Numbered from the stretch's first letter, positions 24,926-34,499 are shown. The stretch is DNA of 64,000 bases from Hyphomicrobiales bacterium (GCA_900465685.1 UEGR01000012.1:185259-249258); one strand, 5' to 3'. Numbers and translations are program-made. The notes: generated by a model from the sequence alone, not told the origin.

Positions 24926-25502
24926 CGGTTTTCCTTTTATTACTTCTTATCGTTTTGTTTTTCCGCAACTTTCGGCATCGATGACACATCTGAAGTCGTG
25001 ATTGCGTATCTCAGAACTCTGCCTAGCTCATTTATGACCGCACTTAACAACTGCTATCGTCTTTTGCAATAGAATTGTTGCGCGAAACTACATTAATAAT
25101 AGCCTATTATTCTTCACGCCACAAATAAAAAGAGTGAAAACAAAGCCTTTCCATGGAAGTCCGCCCTCGGCAATTTCATTGGTTCAATCATGACGCGCAT
25201 CGTTTATTACCGATAAAGCAACTGTATATAGTCTTTCGGTACGGCACGCATAATTTGTATGACCAAATTCAACAACCGCTTTTTGCTTGTTGCTATGTTC
25301 TGACGAGTCGAAACAAACACATTTCACCAATTGCAGCACTGCCTCTGAAATCGGGCGTGAAAAAGGCATAAGTTAAATATATTTCATTGAAATCAACTCG
25401 CTTTCGGCCGTGCTCGAAACTATATATGCATCAATATCCGTCTTAAAAAGGGTCATTAAAGCGACCCGCAACAATTTGAAACAATGTTCGTTGGATTTTT
25501 GA
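24926..25502. promoter_or_regulatory. Long AT-rich region upstream of mucR
   Basis: 577 bp between the divergent mucR and oligopeptidase B genes. It contains many A/T tracts and the palindrome at 25095-25111. One 72-codon plus-strand frame at 25153-25371 has no ribosome site and an unconvincing protein, so I read the region as non-coding regulatory DNA. Confidence 0.45.
25095..25111. promoter_or_regulatory. Palindrome upstream of mucR, possible MucR/Ros site
   Basis: Perfect dyad AATAATAG-c-CTATTATT, 170 bp upstream of the mucR start, in an AT-rich setting like that preferred by MucR-family proteins. Confidence 0.35.
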
Positions 25503-27611
25503 ATGCCTGAGAACTCTTCCCTGCCAAAGCCTCCGCACGCCCCGAAACATCCGCATAAGGACACCCGTCACGGCATTACCCGCACAGACGACTACGCCTG
25601 GCTTCGTGCGGACAACTGGCAGGAAGTATTCAAGGACCCATCGGTTCTGGCGCCGGAAATCCGCACGCATCTCGATGCCGAAAACGCCTATCAGGCAAGC
25701 CTGATGCAGAACACCGAAGCGCTCCAGAAAGAGCTTTTCGCGGAAATGCGCGGGCGTATCAAGGAGGATGATTCCTCCATCCCCTCAAAAGATGGACCTT
25801 ACGCTTACGGCGTGTCCTATCGCACCGGCGGCGAGCAGCCCTATTTCATCCGCACGCCACGCGACGGCGGCGCGGAAACGATCCTGCTCGACGGTGACAA
25901 GGAAGGCGAAGGCAAGGCCTATTTTCGGCTTGCTTCGGCGGATCACTCACCCAATCACAATCTGTTGATCTGGGGATATGACGATAAGGGATCGGAATTC
26001 TACAAGCTGAAGGTTCGTGATCTCACGACCATGGCCGAGCTTTCGGATATTATCACCGATACGAATGGCGGCGGCACATGGGATGCGGCAAGCGCAGGCT
26101 TTTTCTATACACGCCTCGATGAAAACCATCGCCCATCGAAGGTTTTTTATCACCGCATCGGCAGCGACCAGTCCGAGGACCAGCTGATCTTTGAAGAACA
26201 GGATCCGGGTTTCTTCCTCGGCGTCGGCGGCTCCGCGCTGGACGACTATATCTTCATCGACATTCACGACCACGAAACGTCGGAATGCTGGCTGCTGCCC
26301 GCCAATGATCCGACGGCAAAGCCGCAACTCATCATGGCCCGCAAAACAGGCACGGAATACGATATCGCGCCGGGCGGCGACGAATTCTTCATTCTGACCA
26401 ATGCCGATGGCGCCAAGGATTTCAAGATCTGCAAAGCACCAGCCGCCGCGCCGCAGCCGGAAAACTGGGTGGAAGTGGTGGCGGAAAAGCCGGGACGGCT
26501 GATCCTGTCTCATTCCGCCTACAAGCATCATCTCGTCTGGATCGAGCGCGATAACGGCCTGCCGCGGATCGTCATCCGGGATCGCAAGACGGGTGAAGAA
26601 CACGCCATTGCCTTCGATGAGGAAGCCTATTCGCTCGGTCTGCATGGCAGCGCCGAATATGACACCGACGTCATCCGCTTCTCCTATTCGTCGATGACGA
26701 CCCCGGAACAGCTCTTCGATTACAATATGCGCTCGCGCGAGCGGACGCTTCTGAAGACGCAGGAAGTGCCGTCGGGCCATGTGATCGACGATTATGTGAC
26801 GCGCCGTATTCTTGCACCCGCAGCCGACGGCGAACTGGTGCCGGTCTCGATCCTTTATCACAAGGATACGATGCTGGACGGCTCGGCCCCGTGCCTGCTC
26901 TATGGCTATGGCTCCTATGGCATCACCATTCCGGCAAGCTTCAGCACATCGCGCCTGTCGCTGGTGGATCGCGGTTTTGTCTACGCCATCGCGCATATTC
27001 GCGGCGGCAAGGACAAGGGTTTCGCCTGGTACGAAAACGGCAAGCGCGACAAGAAGACGAACACCTTTACCGACTTCATCGCAGCCGCAAAACATCTGGT
27101 TGGTGAAGACTTCACCAGCCATGACCGCATCGTCGCCCATGGCGGCTCGGCTGGGGGCATGCTGATGGGCGCGATTGCCAATCTCGCCCCGGATGCCTTC
27201 GGCGGAATTATCGCGGAAGTGCCGTTCGTCGATGTGCTGAACACCATGCTCGACGATACGCTGCCGCTCACCCCGCCGGAATGGCCGGAATGGGGCAATC
27301 CGATTGCCTCGGAAGCGGATTATCGCACCATCGCCGCCTATTCGCCTTACGACAATGTGACGGCGCAGGCCTATCCGGCCATTCTGGCTGTCGCAGGCCT
27401 GACCGATCCCCGCGTCACCTATTGGGAACCGGCGAAATGGGTCGCCAAGCTGCGCGAGCTGAAAACCGATGACCATCCGGTCTTGTTCCGCATCAATATG
27501 GATGCGGGCCATGCCGGTGCTTCAGGGCGCTTCTCCCGATTGGAAGAAGTTGCCTATACGCAGGCTTTTGCACTGAAAGTCGTTGGCAAGGTTCCAGGCT
27601 TCGAAGGCTGA
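25503..27611 (+). CDS. ptrB: Oligopeptidase B (S9 family serine peptidase)
   Basis: 702 residues, cytosolic peptidase cutting short peptides after basic residues. An N-terminal seven-bladed propeller covers roughly residues 70-420. The C-terminal alpha/beta hydrolase has the nucleophile in AHGGSAGGMLMG, and the His in NMDAGHAGASGRF. The N-terminus (KPPHAPKHPHKDTRHGITRTDDYAWLR) is the usual oligopeptidase B opening. Length is normal for the family. ATG at 25503; no neighbour on its strand, so probably monocistronic. A 9-bp hairpin follows the stop. Confidence 0.9.
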   Translation: MPENSSLPKPPHAPKHPHKDTRHGITRTDDYAWLRADNWQEVFKDPSVLAPEIRTHLDAENAYQASLMQNTEALQKELFAEMRGRIKEDDSSIPSKDGPYAYGVSYRTGGEQPYFIRTPRDGGAETILLDGDKEGEGKAYFRLASADHSPNHNLLIWGYDDKGSEFYKLKVRDLTTMAELSDIITDTNGGGTWDAASAGFFYTRLDENHRPSKVFYHRIGSDQSEDQLIFEEQDPGFFLGVGGSALDDYIFIDIHDHETSECWLLPANDPTAKPQLIMARKTGTEYDIAPGGDEFFILTNADGAKDFKICKAPAAAPQPENWVEVVAEKPGRLILSHSAYKHHLVWIERDNGLPRIVIRDRKTGEEHAIAFDEEAYSLGLHGSAEYDTDVIRFSYSSMTTPEQLFDYNMRSRERTLLKTQEVPSGHVIDDYVTRRILAPAADGELVPVSILYHKDTMLDGSAPCLLYGYGSYGITIPASFSTSRLSLVDRGFVYAIAHIRGGKDKGFAWYENGKRDKKTNTFTDFIAAAKHLVGEDFTSHDRIVAHGGSAGGMLMGAIANLAPDAFGGIIAEVPFVDVLNTMLDDTLPLTPPEWPEWGNPIASEADYRTIAAYSPYDNVTAQAYPAILAVAGLTDPRVTYWEPAKWVAKLRELKTDDHPVLFRINMDAGHAGASGRFSRLEEVAYTQAFALKVVGKVPGFEG

Positions 27612-27623
27612 AACACATATCAG

Positions 27624-27650
27624 GCTCCAGCGGGTTTACCTCGCTGGAGC
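27624..27650. terminator. Hairpin after ptrB
   Basis: Perfect 9-bp dyad GCTCCAGCG / CGCTGGAGC with a 9-nt loop, 13 bp after the stop. No T run follows on either strand, so it may protect the 3' end and not terminate. Confidence 0.4.
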
Positions 27651-27727
27651 AAGTTAAAATAAGCTACACGTTCGGCCATCAACGCCCTATACTGTTGCCT
27701 ATTGAATATCGTCACGGAGATTGGATC

Positions 27728-28060
27728 ATGAAAACCGGATGCGTGACTTTTCTGGCGAGCCTTGCACTGGCGCTTCCAGCCCTTGTGCCCGCCACCACAG
27801 GCGCACAGGCACAAGTGCGCAAGGATGTGAGCGAATATGCCGGACGGCGTTGCAGCGCGCCGCCGCGTGGCAGCGGCATTATTTTCGGACAGTTCAGCGG
27901 TGTGGACGATTCCCCTATGGTCAGCATGGACGGGATTGTTCCGGTTGATCGCGTGCGCTGTTTTACCAGCGTGTCCGAATGCAAGGGCTGGCTCTACACA
28001 ATGCAGAGCAAATACACCAATGCCGGTCCGGCAACGGTTGCCCGCTGCACCAAACGCTAA
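27728..28060 (+). CDS. Small secreted protein with conserved cysteines
   Basis: 110 residues: Sec signal peptide MKTGCVTFLASLALALPALVPATTGAQAQ, then an ~80-residue mature domain with cysteines in RRCSAPP, VRCFTS, SECKGW and ARCTKR, likely two disulfides in the periplasm. The start is the ATG at 27728, with GGAGATTGG upstream. The last blocks (SECKGWLYTMQSKY) are conserved-looking, but I do not recognise a named family. It lies 137 bp before the acyl-CoA ligase gene; a functional link is not evident. Confidence 0.65.
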   Translation: MKTGCVTFLASLALALPALVPATTGAQAQVRKDVSEYAGRRCSAPPRGSGIIFGQFSGVDDSPMVSMDGIVPVDRVRCFTSVSECKGWLYTMQSKYTNAGPATVARCTKR

Positions 28061-28196
28061 AATTCGTCCAAGAAACTGCAATTTTTTGCAGCACCATAAA
28101 ATGGCAATATCATTGTCGGAGGATCAACGCGAGGCCGCGTAACGGGAAAGAGCGGAGCACTATCGGGGGGCTGAAATCGATTTGGGAGGATCGAAT

Positions 28197-29885
28197 ATGC
28201 AGCAGGCGAGCTATGTTCATGGCGCGAGTGACCGGTTTCTGATCGGCGATACGATTGGCAATCATCTCGACCGCATCGCAGAACAGCACCCTGACCGGCC
28301 AGCTGTGGTCGTGCGCCACCAGAATATCCGCCTGACCTATGCAGAACTGAACGCCCGCGTTGACGCCCTTGCGGCAGGTCTTCTCGCGATTGGCCTGCGT
28401 CCCGGCGAGCGGGTCGGCATCTGGTCCCCGAACAATCTCGAATGGATACTGACGCAATTTGCCACGGCCAAAGCGGGCCTGATCCTCGTCAATATCAATC
28501 CCGCCTACCGGGCGCATGAACTGGAATATGTGCTTGCCAAGGTCGAATGCTCGGCACTCATCCTCGCGCCATCGCTCAAGACCAGCAATTATCTCGATAT
28601 ATTGCGCTCTATCGTGCCAGAACTGGATAGCGCCCGCCCCGGCCATCTGGTGTCAGCGCGCCTGCCAGCCTTGCGATCTGTGATCCGCCTTGGCGACGAA
28701 CAAACCGATGGCATGATGAATTTCGATGCAGTCGCCGCTGCGGGTGATGAGGCGGCGCGTGACGAGCTGCAACAGCTCTCGGAAGACCTGCAATTCGACG
28801 ATCCGATCAATATCCAGTTCACCAGCGGCACCACGGGCAGCCCCAAAGGCGCGACTCTCTCCCATCACAATATTCTCAACAACGGCTTCTTTGTCGGCGA
28901 AGCGATGCGCCTGACCGAACAGGACCGGCTTTGCATTCCGGTGCCGTTCTATCATTGCTTCGGCATGGTGCTTGGTAATCTTGCCTGCATGACCCATGCC
29001 GCCTGCATGGTCATCCCAAATGACAGTTTCGATCCGCTCTTGACGTTGCAGACTGTGCAGGATGAGCAATGCACCGGGCTGCATGGCGTGCCGACCATGT
29101 TCATCGCCATGCTGGATCATCCAGAATTTGCGAAGTTCGATCTCCAGAGCCTGCGCACCGGCATTATGGCCGGCTCGCCCTGCCCGGTGGAAGTCATGCG
29201 CCGGGTGATCAATGAAATGCACCAGAGCGAAATCACCATCGCTTATGGCATGACGGAAACGAGCCCCGTCAGTTTCCAGAGTTCGACCGACGATCCGCTG
29301 GAACGGCGTGTTTCAACTGTTGGCCGCATTCACCCGCATCTCGAAGTCAAGATTGTCGATGCGGATGGCCGGATTGTGCCACGTGGCGAAAAGGGCGAGC
29401 TGCTGACGCGGGGCTACAGTGTCATGCGCGGCTACTGGAACGATCCGCAAAGCTCGGCAGGCGCTGTTGATGATGCTGGCTGGATGCATACGGGCGATCT
29501 CGCCACCATCGACGCAGAAGGCTATTGCAACATAGTCGGGCGCATCAAGGATCTGATTATTCGCGGCGGCGAGAACATCTATCCGCGCGAGATCGAAGAG
29601 TTCCTGTTCACCCATCCAGCCATTAGCGATGTGCAGATTTTCGGGATTCCCGACCGTCGGTTTGGCGAAGTCATCTGCGCCTGGGTCAAGCTCAGTCAGG
29701 ATGGACGCCTGAATGAAGCGGAACTTGTCAGCTTCTGCCAGCAGCGGATCGCCCATTACAAGATTCCGGCGCATATCCGCTTTGTCGATCAATTCCCCAT
29801 GACCGTTACCGGAAAAATCCAGAAATTCGTCATGCGACAGACCATGATCGAAGAACTGGAGCTGGAAGAAATAAAGACCGCTTAA
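28197..29885 (+). CDS. Acyl-CoA synthetase (AMP-binding, FadD-like)
   Basis: About 562 residues; activates a fatty or aromatic acid to acyl-CoA through an acyl-adenylate. Motifs in order: [16 protein letters not shown] (P-loop), [41 protein letters not shown], and the C-terminal catalytic Lys in TVTGKIQKF. Start at the ATG at 28197, with GGGAGGA 6 nt upstream. No signal peptide. Chain-length preference cannot be inferred. The cytochrome gene downstream is on the opposite strand and converges. Confidence 0.88.
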   Translation: MQQASYVHGASDRFLIGDTIGNHLDRIAEQHPDRPAVVVRHQNIRLTYAELNARVDALAAGLLAIGLRPGERVGIWSPNNLEWILTQFATAKAGLILVNINPAYRAHELEYVLAKVECSALILAPSLKTSNYLDILRSIVPELDSARPGHLVSARLPALRSVIRLGDEQTDGMMNFDAVAAAGDEAARDELQQLSEDLQFDDPINIQFTSGTTGSPKGATLSHHNILNNGFFVGEAMRLTEQDRLCIPVPFYHCFGMVLGNLACMTHAACMVIPNDSFDPLLTLQTVQDEQCTGLHGVPTMFIAMLDHPEFAKFDLQSLRTGIMAGSPCPVEVMRRVINEMHQSEITIAYGMTETSPVSFQSSTDDPLERRVSTVGRIHPHLEVKIVDADGRIVPRGEKGELLTRGYSVMRGYWNDPQSSAGAVDDAGWMHTGDLATIDAEGYCNIVGRIKDLIIRGGENIYPREIEEFLFTHPAISDVQIFGIPDRRFGEVICAWVKLSQDGRLNEAELVSFCQQRIAHYKIPAHIRFVDQFPMTVTGKIQKFVMRQTMIEELELEEIKTA

Positions 29886-29891
29886 ACTTGG

Positions 29892-30839
29892 CTATTGAGC
29901 TTGATAGCCATTCGCGTGTGGGGGAATGGCTTTCAGATAGGCCGCGATTGCATTGCGATCTGCTTCGGTCAGATGCGCCATATTGGACACCACATCGGTC
30001 ATCGATCCGCCAAGTGAATCGAAGTCAGGCGTGAAGCCGCTCTGCAGCGCATAGGCGATGTCTTTTTCGCTCCAGTCGCTGATGCCGCCCTCGCCCGTTG
30101 TGATATTCGGCACGACGCTCTTTTTGCCATCGCTGCCTGTCTCTGCCGACAATGCGCCCGCCAGCCATTGGCCGGTTTGCAGCCCGCCAATGATATTGCG
30201 CGGCGTATGGCACTCGCCACAATGACCGAGCGCCTCGGTCAGATATTGGCCGCGCTTCACGAGGTCCGATGCGTCGGCGATAGCAACGGCCGGAGCATCC
30301 GACAGGTAGAGATGCTTCCAGAAGCCGAGACTGCGACGGATGTTGAACGGAAAGCCAAGTTTGTGGGGTGCCGCCACATTATCCGATGGCGGCAGTGTTT
30401 TCATATAGGCATAGAGATCGGCCACGTCCTGCGGCTTCATTCGGGTATAGGATGTGTAAGGAAAGGACGGGTAGAGATGTTCGCCCTGCTTGCCCACGCC
30501 CTTCAGCATCGCATTGGCAAAATCCTGAATGGTCCAGGTGCCGATCCCCTGCTCGGAAGGCGAGATATTCGGCACGATAAAGGTGCCAAAATCCGAGACC
30601 AGCTCGTGGCCGCCCGCAAGCACTTTGCGCGCATCGCCCGCAGCGCCCGGCGCAGCGTGACAGGATGCGCAACCGCCCGCCCAGAAAACCTGCTCGCCTT
30701 TGACAGCATCGCCGGGCTTCATTGAAGCCAGAACCGCGCTATCCACCTTTTGCGGCGTGGTCAGAATCCAGAAGGCGGCAGCGCCGATAACAAGCACAGC
30801 GCCCGCGGCATATGCCAGTTTGCGGACCATCCTACCCAT
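29892..30839 (-). CDS. Membrane-anchored dihaem cytochrome c
   Basis: 315 residues: N-terminal helix (residues 7-27), then two class-I cytochrome c domains with haem sites GGCASCH near 57 and GHCGECH near 206. Distal methionines are plausible in later segments (YTRMKPQDV and GGSMTDVV). The order of domains resembles the cytochrome subunit of alcohol, aldehyde or gluconate dehydrogenases, but no dehydrogenase gene is adjacent here. It is followed in the same direction after a gap of 54 bp from the cytochrome c' gene upstream, so the two are likely one transcript carrying electrons in the periplasm. Confidence 0.87.
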   Translation of the reverse strand: MGRMVRKLAYAAGAVLVIGAAAFWILTTPQKVDSAVLASMKPGDAVKGEQVFWAGGCASCHAAPGAAGDARKVLAGGHELVSDFGTFIVPNISPSEQGIGTWTIQDFANAMLKGVGKQGEHLYPSFPYTSYTRMKPQDVADLYAYMKTLPPSDNVAAPHKLGFPFNIRRSLGFWKHLYLSDAPAVAIADASDLVKRGQYLTEALGHCGECHTPRNIIGGLQTGQWLAGALSAETGSDGKKSVVPNITTGEGGISDWSEKDIAYALQSGFTPDFDSLGGSMTDVVSNMAHLTEADRNAIAAYLKAIPPHANGYQAQ

Positions 30840-30893
30840 TCCATTGCGGCAGTTTCACACATCAAGCGAAACTGCCGATTTTATAGAAGCCTA

Positions 30894-31340
30894 TCAGTTT
30901 TTCTTGACGCGGAAGGCCTGATGACAGGAACCGCAATTGGCAGCAACCTGCTGGAAAGCCGTTTTCAGCGCATCGACATCCTGCGGCTCGGCAGCCACAG
31001 CAGCTGCGGCATCGGTGCGGAACTTCTCGACATGCTTGATGAAATCGTCCTTGTTTTCCCAGATTTTCGGCGACGCTTCCGTATCGCCCTTATCCGAACC
31101 AGCAGGGAACAGCGTATCAACATCGAGCTTCTTGGCGTCGGCGTCGATCTTTTCGAGCGCAGTCAAAACAGCAGCAGCATCAAACGGCTTCTCGCCTTTG
31201 ACGACCGGTGCGATTGCGCCTACCGAGCGACCCAAATCTTTCATGATAGCCTGACGATCAGCAATCGCATCGGCCTGAGCTAGCCCCATATTGGCGACGA
31301 GAACTGCCGCAGAACCAACCGTAAGAAAAAACAAACGCAT
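30894..31340 (-). CDS. Cytochrome c' / c-556 family protein
   Basis: 148 residues: signal peptide MRLFFLTVGSAAVLVANMGLAQA, then a four-helix bundle (IADRQAIMKDLGRSVGAIAP ... DDFIKHVEKFRTDA) and the haem site CGSCHQAFRVKKN at the extreme C-terminus, as in class II cytochromes c. The distal ligand candidate is the Met in RQAIMKDL. Start at the ATG with GGAGGAC directly upstream; the longer frame up to 31397 lacks a signal. It lies upstream of the dihaem cytochrome gene on the same strand. Confidence 0.87.
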   Translation of the reverse strand: MRLFFLTVGSAAVLVANMGLAQADAIADRQAIMKDLGRSVGAIAPVVKGEKPFDAAAVLTALEKIDADAKKLDVDTLFPAGSDKGDTEASPKIWENKDDFIKHVEKFRTDAAAAVAAEPQDVDALKTAFQQVAANCGSCHQAFRVKKN

Positions 31341-31591
31341 GTAGTCCTCCGCATTTAAGTGAACAAAACTCATCCCTTGGCCAAATATCCGATACAATTC
31401 CTGTCATTGCAATGATCGGACCGAACATATCGCGCTTGCGGAAAGTAAAACGTGTTCTTTACGGAGATTTATACATTTCCATCACGATAACGTGAAAAAC
31501 ATGAGTTAATTACTATTCTTAAAGACACTCCGCCGAAACGGAGTGCCCATCTATACTTTTATGCCAAGATGCCCCCGCACCTCAGCGTCGA

Positions 31592-31780
31592 TTATTTATT
31601 TTCAGGGACTGGCTGTGGCGCTGATTGCCCAACCCGGCAAAGCCACACCCAAGTTGCATGATCCTCGCAATCCTTCAGACAGCTTCCACCACCGTCGGAC
31701 ATCCCCATCATGACACAGGCGTAAGAGGGGCTCGCTGCAAGCGAAGCAATAATGCATGCAAATGCCAAAATCTTATTCAA
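31592..31780 (-). CDS. Very small secreted cysteine-rich protein
   Basis: 62 residues. A signal peptide (MNKILAFACIIASLAASPSYA) is followed by a 40-residue mature peptide with Cys in YACVMMG, GSCLKDCED and WLCRVG. The start would be TTG with GGGAG about 9 nt upstream. It lies in a locally very AT-rich stretch between the cytochrome c' and sodB genes. No family is recognised; it could be a small envelope peptide. Coding potential rests on the signal peptide and cysteine spacing. Confidence 0.45.
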   Translation of the reverse strand: MNKILAFACIIASLAASPSYACVMMGMSDGGGSCLKDCEDHATWVWLCRVGQSAPQPVPENK

Positions 31781-31889
31781 AATAAAGAACTCCCAAAGTT
31801 TATTTTAAAATAAATTTTTCCATATCTCTAATATTTTTTATATAATAATTAGGTCTAACCAATATATTACTCATAACTATTTCAAAATC

Positions 31890-31921
31890 TGAAAAAGAAA
31901 AAGCCCCGCCGAAGCGGGGCT
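31890..31921 (-). terminator. Intrinsic terminator of sodB
   Basis: AGCCCCGC-cgaa-GCGGGGCT stem; on the minus strand it is followed by a T-rich tract (TTTTTCTTTTTC), 27 bp after the sodB stop. Confidence 0.85.
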
Positions 31922-31947
31922 CATCTCATAACATCAATGCCTTGGCA

Positions 31948-32544
31948 TTATGCCTGTTCGTACATTTCCAGAACGTAGTCCCAGTTGATCAGGCTGTCGA
32001 CGAAAGCTTCGAGATACTTCGGACGCAGGTTGCGGTAATCGACATAGTAGGAGTGTTCCCACACGTCCACGCCGAGGATCGGCTTTGCGCCATGAACCAG
32101 CGGGTTTTCGCCGTTCGGGGTCTTGGAGATTTCCAGTTTGCCGTTCTTGACCGAGAGCCATGCCCAGCCCGAGCCGAACTGACCGACGCCAGCTGCGATG
32201 AAATCTTCGCGGAACTTGGCGTAGCCGCCGAGATCGGATTCGATTGCCTTTTCAAGCTTGCCCGGCAGCTTCGTGCCGCCGCCGCCCTTCTTCATCCACT
32301 TCCAGAAATGGATGTGGTTGTAGTGCTGGCCAGCATTGTTGAAGAGGCCCTGATTCTTGCCGTAGCTTTCCTTGACGACGTCTTCCAGGCTCTTGCCTTC
32401 GAGGCCGGAACCTTCGAGAAGCTTGTTGCCGTTGGTGACATAAGCCTGATGGTGCTTGTCGTGGTGCAGTTCAAGCGTCTCGCGCGACATGAACGGTGCA
32501 AGTGCTTCGTAGTCATATGGAAGGGCGGGCAGTTCGAAAGCCAT
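31948..32544 (-). CDS. sodB: Superoxide dismutase, Fe/Mn type
   Basis: 198 residues, converts superoxide to oxygen and hydrogen peroxide in the cytoplasm. Metal ligands are visible: His in ELHHDKHHQAYV, His in AGQHYNHIHFWKWM, and Asp/His in LGVDVWEHSYYVDY. NNAGQHYNH and GSGWAWL are the family signatures; the Gln in AGQHYNH together with the overall pattern favours an iron enzyme (SodB). Full length, single gene with its own terminator. The gene is on the opposite strand to the dehalogenase gene next door. Confidence 0.93.
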   Translation of the reverse strand: MAFELPALPYDYEALAPFMSRETLELHHDKHHQAYVTNGNKLLEGSGLEGKSLEDVVKESYGKNQGLFNNAGQHYNHIHFWKWMKKGGGGTKLPGKLEKAIESDLGGYAKFREDFIAAGVGQFGSGWAWLSVKNGKLEISKTPNGENPLVHGAKPILGVDVWEHSYYVDYRNLRPKYLEAFVDSLINWDYVLEMYEQA

Positions 32545-32723
32545 TGGAAACTCTCCTCTTTATCTCTCATCGCGCGGCGGGCAATGTATTGCCTACCCGA
32601 AAAATTGCGTGCGGACTCTACATAGGCCCCAACCGCGTGAGCGGCAATGAAATATTATTGAAATCACAGTAGGATGAACCCCATTGAGAATTTCCGCATC
32701 ACCGCATCGGTAAAGGAGTAACC

Positions 32724-33383
32724 GTGTCCGGCCCAATTAGTTCCTATGTCTTCGATGCCTATGGCACATTGTTCGATGTCCATTCGGCAGTTCGGCGGCA
32801 TGCGGACAAGGCTGGCCCCAATGGACGCGCCTTTTCCGAACTCTGGCGCGCCAAGCAGCTTGAATATTCCTGGGTGCTGAGCCTGATGGGCGCTTACAGC
32901 GACTTCTGGAAATTGACGGAAGAGTCTCTCGATTTCGCCTTTGCGCGCTATCCGTCCGTCGATCCGTCGCTGCGCAACGACCTGCTCGACGCTTACTGGA
33001 AACTCGACTGCTATCCGGAAGTCCCTGCCGCGCTGAAGCACCTCAAGGATCGCGGATCGCGGCTTGCCATTCTGTCCAACGGCTCGCCTGCCATGCTGGA
33101 AGCCGCCGTGAAGTCGGCTGCACTCGACGTGCTGCTGGATGACGTGATCTCCGTCGATGCCGTGCGCAAATACAAGACGTCGCCTTCAGCCTATGAGCTG
33201 ATCACCATGCAATGGCGGCTTTATCCTTCCGCAATTTCCTTCCAGTCGTCCAATCGCTGGGATGTGGCAGGTGCGGTCAAGTTCGGCATGCGCGGCGTCT
33301 GGGTCAATCGGTCCAACCAGCCGGACGAGTATCGGGCGTTCCCGCCTGCCCTCATTTTGCCGAGTCTTCAGCTTCTTGACTGA
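32724..33383 (+). CDS. HAD-superfamily 2-haloacid dehalogenase-like hydrolase
   Basis: 219 residues with the type II haloacid dehalogenase layout: nucleophile Asp in YVFDAYGTLFDVHS near residue 10, motif II in LAILSNGSPAML, Lys in VRKYKTSPSAYEL, and the acidic end in SSNRWDVAGAVKFGM. Start is GTG with TAAAGGAG 6 nt upstream. Family enzymes remove halogen from 2-haloalkanoates, though many such homologues are phosphatases. Monocistronic; the 3' end has a short GC hairpin. Confidence 0.85.
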   Translation: MSGPISSYVFDAYGTLFDVHSAVRRHADKAGPNGRAFSELWRAKQLEYSWVLSLMGAYSDFWKLTEESLDFAFARYPSVDPSLRNDLLDAYWKLDCYPEVPAALKHLKDRGSRLAILSNGSPAMLEAAVKSAALDVLLDDVISVDAVRKYKTSPSAYELITMQWRLYPSAISFQSSNRWDVAGAVKFGMRGVWVNRSNQPDEYRAFPPALILPSLQLLD

Positions 33384-33715
33384 AAGCGCGGACAGCCGCG
33401 CAAAACTAATTGAGCATTTCACTAAAATTTGAATTATCCGGCTACAGTCAAACAGACTGATTGCCCGCAAAATTGTGTCGTGGCTGCAACACGCGCCCTG
33501 CGGGTGGCTTTTCGCCACGTTTAGGCCGTATTCAGACCGGCTCGACGCCACATTTCTAGGGCGTTTTCCGATCAGTCGAAACTCGATGCTTGGCGAAAAA
33601 CACCGTCCAAGTCAGTGCCTTCCCCCATGGCGCCTCTACCACATCTGGTTTGGTCGCACTTCGTTAACCCTGATTGTTGTATTCATAACCCTCCCGTCAC
33701 TAGTCTGGTTTTCTT
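33384..33715. other. Intergenic region with small hairpins
   Basis: 332 bp without a gene. GCGCGG-ACAG-CCGCGC at 33385-33400 is right after the dehalogenase stop. A second small dyad, GTGGC/GCCAC, is at 33504-33518. The rest contains the promoter of the L,D-transpeptidase gene; nothing else is identified. Confidence 0.4.
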
Positions 33716-34432
33716 ATGCAAACGACCCTCACCCGCCGCTCTTTCCTGACGGCAATGACTGCCACTGCGGCTGCCGGTCTCGCCGGTTGCGCCCAGTTGG
33801 GACAGAATGTTCCCATCATCGATGTCGATGCGTCCGGCAACCCGATCAACAGGACGCCCCAGGCCAATGTGGATTCGTCCTATGGCGGCTGGGAGCAGAT
33901 GTATGCCTCCGTCAATGACGGCGGCTTTCAGCTTCCGGCAATTCCGATCCAGAAGATGGACAAGCGCTATCTGCGTCAGGTCGTGCAGGACCCTACCGGC
34001 GAAACACCCGGCACTCTGGTCATCGATACTGCCAACCGCTTCTGCTATCTCGTGCTCGATAACGGTCAGGCGCTGCGCTATGGCGTCGGCATCGGCCGCG
34101 AAGGCTTTGCATGGTCCGGTCGCGCCGTGATCCAGTACAAGCGCCAGTGGCCGCGCTGGACGCCGCCGGATGAAATGGTTGCCCGCCAGCCGGAACTGGT
34201 CCAGTACAGCGCTGCCAATGGCGGCATGGCTCCGGGCCTCAAGAACCCGCTCGGCGCCCGTGCGCTCTATATCTTCCAGGACGGCAAGGACACGCTCTAT
34301 CGCCTGCACGGTAATCCGGAATGGTGGTCCATCGGCAAGGCAGTTTCGTCGGGCTGCGTGCGCTTCCTCAATCAGGATATCATCGATCTTTACGATCGCG
34401 TGCCACCGAAGTCGCCGATCCTCGTCATGTAA
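33716..34432 (+). CDS. L,D-transpeptidase (YkuD family), exported
   Basis: 238 residues. The N-terminus MQTTLTRRSFLTAMTATAAAGLAGC combines a twin-arginine-like RRSFL motif and a lipobox (LAGC), so it is probably a lipoprotein or Tat substrate. The YkuD domain spans about 95-238: GTLVIDTANRFCYLV, the conserved Gly-rich loop, and the active site HGNPEWWSIGKAVSSGCVRFLNQDI (in pieces: catalytic His in HGN and Cys in SSGCVR). It forms 3-3 peptidoglycan cross-links or anchors outer-membrane proteins to the wall. A strong terminator follows. Confidence 0.9.
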   Translation: MQTTLTRRSFLTAMTATAAAGLAGCAQLGQNVPIIDVDASGNPINRTPQANVDSSYGGWEQMYASVNDGGFQLPAIPIQKMDKRYLRQVVQDPTGETPGTLVIDTANRFCYLVLDNGQALRYGVGIGREGFAWSGRAVIQYKRQWPRWTPPDEMVARQPELVQYSAANGGMAPGLKNPLGARALYIFQDGKDTLYRLHGNPEWWSIGKAVSSGCVRFLNQDIIDLYDRVPPKSPILVM

Positions 34433-34461
34433 GACGAAGACGGACGAGAGAATTCCTATCG

Positions 34462-34499
34462 AAAACCCCGGAGCATCCGCTGCTCCGGGGTTTTCTTTT
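34462..34499 (+). terminator. Intrinsic terminator of the L,D-transpeptidase gene
   Basis: 14-bp perfect stem AAAACCCCGGAGCA / TGCTCCGGGGTTTT with loop TCCGC, then CTTTT, 30 bp after the stop. Confidence 0.9.

Noticed and set aside
25153..25371. 72-codon plus-strand frame upstream of oligopeptidase B
   Set aside because: No ribosome site, no recognisable domain, lies in the AT-rich mucR regulatory region and the composition looks non-coding.
25947..27512. 521-codon minus-strand frame opposite ptrB
   Set aside because: Antisense of oligopeptidase B; no domain seen.
33550..33600. Possible third copy of a dispersed repeat before the L,D-transpeptidase gene
   Set aside because: Only loose similarity (GGCGTTTTC, CGAAAAAC); does not align along its length to either repeat family.
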